Source: Desulfobulbaceae bacterium (GTDB lineage: Bacteria; Desulfobacterota; Desulfobulbia; Desulfobulbales; DAOVSZ01). From it: 11,420 bases of DNA. The position numbers and the translations under genes were made by a program. Of this stretch, positions 1-5,401 are shown piece after piece (positions within the stretch are counted from its first letter, which is position 1; each line of letters begins with the position of its first letter). Under the pieces are notes generated by a model. The model searched no databases. It was not told where the DNA came from and saw only the letters and a list, made by a program, of their open reading frames with translations. The DNA is taken from assembly GCA_030627725.1 (NCBI GenBank), contig DAOVSZ010000053.1:1-11420 (forward strand), in the 5' to 3' direction.

Positions 1-794
1 AGATTCTTGCTGATCCGTCCCTTCTCCAGCAGTTGATAATGAATCTCTGCTCCAATGCCTGCAATGCGATGAAGGGGACCGGCGGCATTCTTAAAGTCGG
101 GTTGTCTGAAGTGCACCTTGACTCCACCTCTCTGGAACAGCATCCGGACATCACACCGGGAACCTTTCTCAAGATCAGTGTCAGTGACACGGGTCACGGC
201 ATGGAAAAAGATATTGTTGAACGGATCTTCGATCCTTTTTTTACAACACAGGACGTCAGTGAAAAAACCGGCATGGGACTCGCTGTCGCCCACGGCATCA
301 TTGAAAACCTCGGGGGGATCATAACGGTTCAGAGCGAACCGGAAAAAGGGACTCTCTTTAATGTCTATTTTCCTCAAATCGCCTCTGCCGGAAAAGAAGA
401 AGACGTGGTTACCATCCCGCCTTCCGGTAACGAGCGAATCCTGTTTATCGACGATGAAGAGGAAAAACTCTCAGCCGGACGCAGACTTCTGGAATTTCTC
501 GGCTACGAGGTGACCACTGCAGACGGAGGCATTGATGCCATGGAGATCTTCCAGGCTGATCCGGAAAAATTCGATCTTGTTATCACCGACCACAACATAC
601 CGGTCATGACCGGTCTGGCGATGACAAAGAAACTTTTCGACAAACGTCCTGACCTTCCTGTCATTCTCTGCACTGAGGTCACTGACAACATTCTGGAAGA
701 AGAATGGAAAACAGCCGGTATCAGGAAAAATATTATAAAGCCGTTGGCAGTGGGAGAACTTGCCAATACAATCAGGGAAGTGCTTGATGCGTAA
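1..794 (+). CDS. Hybrid sensor histidine kinase/response regulator, C-terminal part (5' end outside window)
   Basis: The frame is already open at base 3, so only the 3' part of the gene is visible. It contains the HATPase_c ATP-binding half of a histidine kinase: N box (MNLCSNACNAM, from about base 39), G1 box DTGHGM (about 186-203), F box FDPFF (about 228-242) and G2 box GMGLA (about 270-284). A receiver domain follows a short linker: acidic pair DD (about 450-455), phospho-acceptor Asp in VITDHNIP (588-590), conserved Thr in ILCTE and Lys in IIKPL (about 738-740). Sensor domains and the H box with the phospho-His lie upstream of the window. Established for the family: ATP-driven autophosphorylation, then transfer to an Asp. 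The order kinase then receiver at the extreme C-terminus is typical of hybrid kinases abundant in deltaproteobacteria. The input signal and any partner regulator cannot be told from this fragment. Confidence 0.93.
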   Translation, partial: ILADPSLLQQLIMNLCSNACNAMKGTGGILKVGLSEVHLDSTSLEQHPDITPGTFLKISVSDTGHGMEKDIVERIFDPFFTTQDVSEKTGMGLAVAHGIIENLGGIITVQSEPEKGTLFNVYFPQIASAGKEEDVVTIPPSGNERILFIDDEEEKLSAGRRLLEFLGYEVTTADGGIDAMEIFQADPEKFDLVITDHNIPVMTGLAMTKKLFDKRPDLPVILCTEVTDNILEEEWKTAGIRKNIIKPLAVGELANTIREVLDA

Positions 795-800
795 GGACCA

Positions 801-831
801 GTTTACGGTTTACAGTTTACGGTTTACGGTT
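801..831 (+). repeat. Heptanucleotide tandem repeat (GTTTACG x4) before a start codon
   Basis: Four head-to-tail 7-bp units occupy 801-828 (GTTTACG, GTTTACA, GTTTACG, GTTTACG), followed by a partial GTT at 829-831. They fill almost the entire 42-bp gap between the kinase stop and the next ATG at 837, where a Shine-Dalgarno sequence would be expected and none is seen. A 7-bp unit is not a multiple of three, and a copy-number change here would alter leader length but not the coding frame. Short heptamer repeats in intergenic DNA are known from cyanobacteria (STRR sequences); any function here is unknown. Confidence 0.9.
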
Positions 832-836
832 GCACA

Positions 837-3800
837 ATGAAATACCTCGCCGACCTCCATATCCATTCCCCTTTCTCCAGGGCAACCAGCAAAAAAAGCG
901 ACCTTCCCGGTCTTTTTTCCTGGGCGCGCGTCAAAGGAATCAATGTTGTCGGCACCGGAGATTTCACCCATCCCGGCTGGCTCACGCAGCTCAAAGAACT
1001 CCTCGCGCCGGCCGAACCTGGATTCTTCAGGATGAAGGACGAAACGGTCCCTGACGCACTCGGCATCCCTCCGGAAGCGATCCCGGTCCGTTTTGTTCTT
1101 ACTGCCGAGATCAGCAGCATCTACAAACGCCACCAGAAGGTCAGGAAAGTCCACAACATCCTCTTTGTTCCTGATTTTGAATCGGTTGAAAGGATCAACA
1201 TCAAACTTGCGGGCATCGGCAACATCGAATCAGACGGTCGCCCCATTCTCGGCCTCGACTCCCGTGACCTGCTCGAAATCCTCCTGGAACAGGCCCCTGA
1301 CGGTTTCCTGGTACCGGCCCATATCTGGACCCCATGGTTTTCCCTCTTCGGCTCCAAGTCCGGCTTTGATGCCATCGAAGACTGTTTCGGCGATCTGACC
1401 GAACACATCTTTGCCCTGGAAACCGGCCTCTCCTCAGACCCGGCCATGAACAGGCTGGTCTCAGCCCTTGACCGCTTCACCCTTATTTCCAACTCCGACT
1501 GTCATTCCCCTTCAAAGCTGGGACGAGAGGTCAATCTTTTTGATACCGGCTTTGACTATTTTTCCATGCGCAAGGCCCTGGAGGACCCTTCTGCCGGGTT
1601 TGGCGGGACGGTTGAATTTTTTCCGGAAGAAGGGAAATACCATTTTGACGGTCACAGAAAATGCAAGGTCTGTCTCGATCCGCTTGCGACCAGAAGTATC
1701 GAATCGATCTGCCCGGTCTGCAACTCTCCGCTCACTATCGGCGTGAGCCACCGGGTCATGGAGCTTGCCGACCGGACAGAACCGCATTACCCTTCCGGCC
1801 GCCCTGATTTCACGAGCCTGGTGCCGCTGCCGGAACTCCTTGGCGAGATCCTGCAACTCGGGCCTGCCACCAAGGGAGTGACGGAACTCTACACCAGGAC
1901 CATCAAAAAATTCGGATCCGAGTTCAACCTCCTGCTCAAGACCCCGATTGAAGATATAAACGCATTCTCCACGGTATTAGGCGAGTCCATCACCAGGATA
2001 CGATCGAACAAAGTCATACGCAAGCCGGGCTTTGACGGCGAGTTCGGAGTGATCCATGTATTCGAGGAAGGAGAACTGGACCTGTACGCCGGTCAGATCA
2101 GCCTTTTTTCCGGGAGAACACGTAAGAAAAAAAAGCAGCGGAATAAAACCTCTCTGCTCCCTTTCACACAAAAAATCGCGTCACATGATCCCGTGCAGCC
2201 GGCAGGGCTTAACCCGGAGCAGGAGCAGGCGGTCTTTTCCGAGGCTGAAAAAATTCTTGTCACAGCAGGCCCGGGCTCCGGAAAAACCTCTACCCTGATT
2301 GCCAGGATCGCAAGGCTCCTGAAAGAGGACCGGTCTCCCCCGCACAAATTTGTCGCCATTACCTTTACAAACAAGGCAGCTGACGAGATCAAAAAACGTC
2401 TCCACAGTGAGGTTGGAGAAAAAAGCGGCGAGGTCTTTGTCGGCACCTTTCACGGCTTCTGTCTGTTGTGGCTCAGAAGGGACCGGCCAGACATCTCGGT
2501 GCTCGGCAACGAGGCCCGGGAACTTGTTCTCAAGAGGCGCTTTCCGGGAATGGACAGGAGTCAGAGGAAAGAACTCCTGGGAAAGATCACCGAATATTAC
2601 GAGTCAATCGCGGCTGGAAACACCCCTGCTTTCTCTCCGAAGATAGATGCATATCTGGAGACTCTTAACACCCTGAACTCAATTGATATCGATGCGGTGA
2701 TCCCGGTCTTCGCAGCCAGACTCAGAGAAGAAAAAGTTTTTTACGAAATCATAACAAGAGAGATCGACTATCTCTTTGTGGATGAGTTTCAGGATGTAAA
2801 CCGAAGTCAGTACGAACTGGTCTCGCTTCTCGGCAAAAGGGCATCGATCTTTGCCATCGGCGATCCGGACCAGGCCATCTACGGATTCAGGGGCAGCAGT
2901 CTGGAGTTCTTTTTTCAATTTGCAGACAATGCCACTGCAGAGTCCCCTGTTCAGAGGATCAACCTTACCAGAAACTACCGATCAGCCCCTGCTATCTTAT
3001 CCGCTGCCTCATCGGTGATTAAAAATAACAGAGAACGAAGCGGCTTAGACCTTCTTTCTCAGAAGAAAGGTAACATCAGGCTCGAAACCCTTCATGCCCG
3101 GACTCCTGCTGCAGAGGCGGAGTTTGTGGTCAGAAGGATCGAAGAAATCATGGGCGGCATCAGTCATTTTTCGATCAATACCGGCCGAGGCGGATCGATA
3201 CTGGACCGGCAGGCCGCAGACGAAACCGGTTCGATCAGCTTTGGGGATATCGCCGTGCTCTTTAGAGTAGGCAGACAGGCGGATGAACTCGGCAAGGCGC
3301 TGAGGCGCCGGGGCATTCCCTTTCAGCTGATCGGCTCCACTCCTTATTTCATGTCACCCGGGCTGCGTCCGGTCTATTACTGGCTTCTGGCCGCGGCAGG
3401 AACAGCCGACGTTGCCGAACATCTCTGTCTTCTCCGGGAGATCAAGGGCATCGGTGAGGCAACGCTCAATACCCTTGAAACCATTTCAATTGCTGACAGC
3501 GATTTCTTCGCCACGGCATCTTCCATAAATCTCCAGAAAAAGATTCTCGACACGATCAGAGGCCTGAACAACCGGCTCCGGAAATTTGCTGCAGAGACAA
3601 AAGCAATCGGACTCCTTGAGACTCTCAAAAAGACAATGAAATTTCTCAGCGTCGATCCGGGAGAGAACAACGCCATGCGTCTTCTCACACTTTCAACAGC
3701 CTTTGGCAGCGACCTTGCCGCCTTTGCTCATCATTTAAAACAGAACTCTCAGGCAACGGTCTATGACGAGCGGGCCGAGGCGGTCTCTCTCATGACCTTC

Positions 3801-4109
3801 CACGCAGCGAAAGGTCTGGAATTTCCGGTCGTTTTTCTCACCGGTCTTGAAGAGGGAATCATGCCGCATTCATTTGAGAAAGAGCACAGCGATATCGAGG
3901 AGGAGAGAAGACTCTTCTACGTCGCCCTCACCCGGGCAAAAGATGCCCTGATCCTCACATCATCCATGACCCGGACCATGTACGGGAGGACGAACAACCA
4001 GACCCGGTCGAGATTTCTCAACGAGATCCCGCCGCACCTTATCTCCCGGTCCATTCCAGATGCAAAATCGCGAAAAAAAACACAAGCCAAACAGATGAGG
4101 TTATTTTAG
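837..4109 (+). CDS. EndoQ-like PHP endonuclease fused to UvrD/Rep superfamily-1 DNA helicase
   Basis: 1090 residues with two modules. Residues 1 to about 425 resemble archaeal endonuclease Q, a PHP-fold nuclease that nicks 5' of deaminated bases: metal-binding HxH at H8/H10, GTGDFTHPGW around D42, TAE at E91, KVHN at H106, PAHIWTPWFSLFG at H162, and SDCH at D221/H223, then a zinc ribbon (C276/C279 and C292/C295). A basic linker (about 427-436) leads to a complete SF1A helicase: LNPEQ (Q motif, 458-462), Walker A GPGSGKT (478-484), Ia AITFTNKAA (507-515), II VDEFQD (648-653), III GDPDQAIYGFRG (675-686), IV NYRS (713-716), V TFHAAKGLEF (987-996), VI FYVALTRAKD (1027-1036). Pentapeptides QISLF (420-424) and QMRLF (last five residues) resemble bacterial clamp-binding motifs. 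The ATG at 837 is chosen because the PHP HxH begins seven codons later; no Shine-Dalgarno is visible. Inferred role: cytosolic DNA repair of deaminated bases. Module identity is firm; the exact nuclease substrate is inferred. Confidence 0.9.
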   Translation: MKYLADLHIHSPFSRATSKKSDLPGLFSWARVKGINVVGTGDFTHPGWLTQLKELLAPAEPGFFRMKDETVPDALGIPPEAIPVRFVLTAEISSIYKRHQKVRKVHNILFVPDFESVERINIKLAGIGNIESDGRPILGLDSRDLLEILLEQAPDGFLVPAHIWTPWFSLFGSKSGFDAIEDCFGDLTEHIFALETGLSSDPAMNRLVSALDRFTLISNSDCHSPSKLGREVNLFDTGFDYFSMRKALEDPSAGFGGTVEFFPEEGKYHFDGHRKCKVCLDPLATRSIESICPVCNSPLTIGVSHRVMELADRTEPHYPSGRPDFTSLVPLPELLGEILQLGPATKGVTELYTRTIKKFGSEFNLLLKTPIEDINAFSTVLGESITRIRSNKVIRKPGFDGEFGVIHVFEEGELDLYAGQISLFSGRTRKKKKQRNKTSLLPFTQKIASHDPVQPAGLNPEQEQAVFSEAEKILVTAGPGSGKTSTLIARIARLLKEDRSPPHKFVAITFTNKAADEIKKRLHSEVGEKSGEVFVGTFHGFCLLWLRRDRPDISVLGNEARELVLKRRFPGMDRSQRKELLGKITEYYESIAAGNTPAFSPKIDAYLETLNTLNSIDIDAVIPVFAARLREEKVFYEIITREIDYLFVDEFQDVNRSQYELVSLLGKRASIFAIGDPDQAIYGFRGSSLEFFFQFADNATAESPVQRINLTRNYRSAPAILSAASSVIKNNRERSGLDLLSQKKGNIRLETLHARTPAAEAEFVVRRIEEIMGGISHFSINTGRGGSILDRQAADETGSISFGDIAVLFRVGRQADELGKALRRRGIPFQLIGSTPYFMSPGLRPVYYWLLAAAGTADVAEHLCLLREIKGIGEATLNTLETISIADSDFFATASSINLQKKILDTIRGLNNRLRKFAAETKAIGLLETLKKTMKFLSVDPGENNAMRLLTLSTAFGSDLAAFAHHLKQNSQATVYDERAEAVSLMTFHAAKGLEFPVVFLTGLEEGIMPHSFEKEHSDIEEERRLFYVALTRAKDALILTSSMTRTMYGRTNNQTRSRFLNEIPPHLISRSIPDAKSRKKTQAKQMRLF

Positions 4110-4112
4110 AAT

Positions 4113-4169
4113 GCGGGTTGCGAGTTAAAAACTTCGCGTGTCCCTGACCCCTGACCCCTGACCCCTGAA
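4113..4169 (+). repeat. Heptanucleotide repeats (GCGRGTT x2; CCCTGAC x4) before a start codon
   Basis: Four 7-bp units CCCTGAC, CCCTGAC, CCCTGAC, CCCTGAA run from 4142 to 4169, one base before the ATG at 4171. Just after the preceding stop there is a second, shorter heptamer pair GCGGGTT-GCGAGTT (4113-4126). The segment GCGAGTT (4120-4126) can also pair with AACTTCGC (4130-4137) as a small bulged hairpin, too weak to call a terminator. The unit sequence differs from the repeat before the upstream gene, but period, copy number and position are the same. No Shine-Dalgarno-like purine tract is present. Confidence 0.85.
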
Positions 4170-4170
4170 A

Positions 4171-4665
4171 ATGGATACTCCAGCACAGAAGACAATCAAA
4201 GTCGGAAAAAACAGCGTCGGCCTTGTCGGCCTTGACATGGCGCTGCACACGGCGAAAGAGAAGGACCTGACCACTCAAGAAGCGGCTGCTTTTCTTTATA
4301 CGGAACTGACAAAAAAGAACTACATCCCGGACAGCGCCAGAGACCTCTACATCGAGGCGCTTGAACGCGAATACAGACGTTACTGCAATCCGGAGGATTC
4401 AACAGAACAGGGTCTTGTCATCCGTGTTCTGGGACGAGATTGTGTCAGCTGCGACAAGATCTATACGATGAGTATTGAGATACTGCAGAAATTCAACATT
4501 GCCGCGGATATAGAAATTTACCACGATGCCGATGAAATAATGCGCTACGGCGTGATCAGCACCCCGTCACTCATCATCAACAACAAGGTCAAGAGCGCAG
4601 GCCGCCTGCCCTCACTCTCCGAGATAGAGAACTGGATCAGGGAAGAAGCGGACATGGTCCAATAG
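4171..4665 (+). CDS. Thioredoxin-fold protein with CxxC and unrecognised N-terminal region
   Basis: 164 residues. Residues about 82-158 look like a small thioredoxin-like (redox-active disulfide/thioredoxin_3 type) domain: a beta strand VIRVLG, the pair C91-V-S-C94, a helix, then STPSLIINNK with the Thr131-Pro132 pair expected for the cis-proline, and a C-terminal helix ending in the acidic tail. Residues 1-80 are a mostly helical segment rich in Lys/Glu (for example KEKDLTTQEAAAFLY) that I do not recognise; one further Cys lies at 72. No signal peptide, so probably cytosolic. It could be a thiol-disulfide reductase or a metal- or sulfur-handling protein. It starts 61 bp after the EndoQ-helicase stop on the same strand and may be co-transcribed. 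The start is the first in-frame ATG and has no Shine-Dalgarno; the next Met (residue 23) has none either. Domain call is fairly sure, function unknown. Confidence 0.82.
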   Translation: MDTPAQKTIKVGKNSVGLVGLDMALHTAKEKDLTTQEAAAFLYTELTKKNYIPDSARDLYIEALEREYRRYCNPEDSTEQGLVIRVLGRDCVSCDKIYTMSIEILQKFNIAADIEIYHDADEIMRYGVISTPSLIINNKVKSAGRLPSLSEIENWIREEADMVQ

Positions 4666-4699
4666 CCAGGTACGGCTGCTCATGAATTTCTTGTTTTTT

Positions 4700-4733
4700 T
4701 TGTAACTACTCAGGTATGAATTCAAAGTTACAA
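4700..4733. repeat. Short inverted repeat, probable remnant of the palindromic element
   Basis: TTGTAACT (4700-4707) and its perfect reverse complement AGTTACAA (4726-4733) enclose 18 bp. The left part continues as GTAACTACTCAG (4702-4713), matching the terminal 12 bp of elements A, B and C (GTAACTRYTCAG) except for one or two bases. It lies 13 bp before element A and follows a T8 tract (4693-4700). It reads as an internally deleted or nested element end; chance similarity of a 12-mer is less likely but possible. Confidence 0.55.
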
Positions 4734-4746
4734 AATACTCCAGGCT

Positions 4747-4854
4747 GTAACTGCTCAGCAGTGCTCCAGATGTGTGCAAGCAGGCTGGTGAACTATAGTA
4801 AATCTATGTGATCCAGCCTGATCGTGCATAGATGGGGTGCTGCTGAACAGTTAC
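4747..4854 (+). repeat. Palindromic intergenic element A (108 bp)
   Basis: Starts GTAACTGCTCAGCAG and ends CTGCTGAACAGTTAC. The first 41 bp and the reverse complement of the last 41 bp match at about 30 positions, giving a long imperfect stem with a central spacer of about 26 bp. Several differences would be G-U wobbles in RNA; the CCAGAT (4766-4771)/AGATGG (4830-4835) pairing contains a tandem G-A mismatch. Diagnostic left-arm (CCAGAT...CAAGCAGG) and right-arm (CCTGATCG...AGATGGGG) words are shared with element B at 9661-9823, and the right arm with element C at 11378. The element is noncoding and sits between two same-strand genes. A T7 tract (4856-4862) follows the right end, so on the plus strand it could work as a factor-independent terminator. 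It could alternatively be a MITE-like or REP-like mobile palindrome. Confidence 0.85.
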
Positions 4855-4863
4855 GTTTTTTTA

Positions 4864-4893
4864 TTGACAATCAGGCGCTATCAAAGTGATAAT
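4864..4893 (+). promoter_or_regulatory. Sigma-70-type promoter for the 141-residue gene
   Basis: TTGACA (4864-4869) is a perfect -35 box, followed by an 18-bp spacer and GATAAT (4888-4893), one mismatch from the -10 consensus. A start near 4900 would give a leader of about 50 nt. It begins 10 bp after the right end of element A. Confidence 0.65.
4879..4891. promoter_or_regulatory. 13-bp dyad overlapping the -10 box, possible operator
   Basis: TATCA-AAG-TGATA is a perfect 5-bp inverted repeat with a 3-bp spacer, placed across the -10 region where a bound regulator would block RNA polymerase. AT-rich palindromes of this size also arise by chance, so the call is tentative. No specific regulator family is assigned. 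Confidence 0.3.
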
Positions 4894-4911
4894 AGATAGA
4901 ATTTAATAATC

Positions 4912-4943
4912 ATAAAAAAAATATTCTTTTTTATCGTAGGAGA
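4912..4943 (+). promoter_or_regulatory. AT-only leader hairpin and ribosome binding site
   Basis: ATAAAAAA (4912-4919) and TTTTTTAT (4927-4934) form a perfect 8-bp inverted repeat in the leader, ending three bases before the purine-rich TAGGAGA (4937-4943), a strong Shine-Dalgarno that fixes the ATG at 4951. The weak AT stem next to the ribosome site could respond to temperature or be a simple unstructured spacer; the Shine-Dalgarno itself is not sequestered in it. Confidence 0.5.
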
Positions 4944-4950
4944 TAACACC

Positions 4951-5376
4951 ATGGGCCATCATGCACACAACCCGTACGGTGCCGACGCCAGGGCCTCAAG
5001 CGCCATTGACAGGAAGCGGGAGAAGGAAAGGCGGTACATGCTCCAATCCGCATACAAAAACGCCGAAGAACTGTCAATCAGGCTTGTTCAGCGGCTGCTT
5101 GACGCCCATATCATCGAAACATCCTCAGACAGCGCCATCAGGGAGGTGTTTGAAGACCTGCTGAAGAAAATCTCGGATCTGGAAGAATTCGAGCTGCAGT
5201 TCAAAATCGCGCCAGTACGGAAACTGACCGCAGACCCGAATGTTATCAGCCTTTATCTCACCCAGTATATCATTGAAGACCTGATTGACCACAGTAAGAT
5301 CATGGACATCTTCGGCGATGATCAGGAAATTTACAACGCTGTTGAATCAGTGATGAAAGCCATACGTCCTTCGTGA
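4951..5376 (+). CDS. Conserved-type hypothetical protein, all-helical, His-rich N-terminus
   Basis: 141 residues, not recognised. The N-terminus reads MGHHAHNPYG, then a charged segment with RKREKERR (about 22-29), followed by what look like three to four amphipathic helices (from about residue 31 to 138) rich in Leu, Ile, Glu and Asp. There is no signal peptide, membrane segment or Cys, so it is probably a soluble cytosolic protein. It is a real gene by several signs: a good promoter (4864-4893), a strong Shine-Dalgarno (4937-4943) seven bases from the ATG, and coding-like composition throughout. It stands alone between element A and the convergent arginine decarboxylase gene, whose stop lies 25 bp away. 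The HHxH cluster could bind metal, but this is only a guess from residue content. Confidence 0.8.
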   Translation: MGHHAHNPYGADARASSAIDRKREKERRYMLQSAYKNAEELSIRLVQRLLDAHIIETSSDSAIREVFEDLLKKISDLEEFELQFKIAPVRKLTADPNVISLYLTQYIIEDLIDHSKIMDIFGDDQEIYNAVESVMKAIRPS

Positions 5377-5401
5377 CATCGGCAGCACGTCATTCATTGC
5401 T

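Noticed and set aside
2094..2200. Possible frameshift or artificial join between nuclease and helicase halves
   Set aside because: The frame is open without interruption, codon use is even across the join, and a basic linker of natural appearance connects two complete domains.
4747..4854. Element A as a CRISPR repeat or tRNA-like gene
   Set aside because: There is no regular repeat-spacer array, and the fold is one long hairpin without cloverleaf arms or a tRNA T-loop motif.
4864..4884. FNR-like half sites TTGAC...ATCAA near the promoter
   Set aside because: The spacing between half sites is 11 bp instead of the 4 bp of the FNR consensus, and TTGAC is explained by the -35 box.
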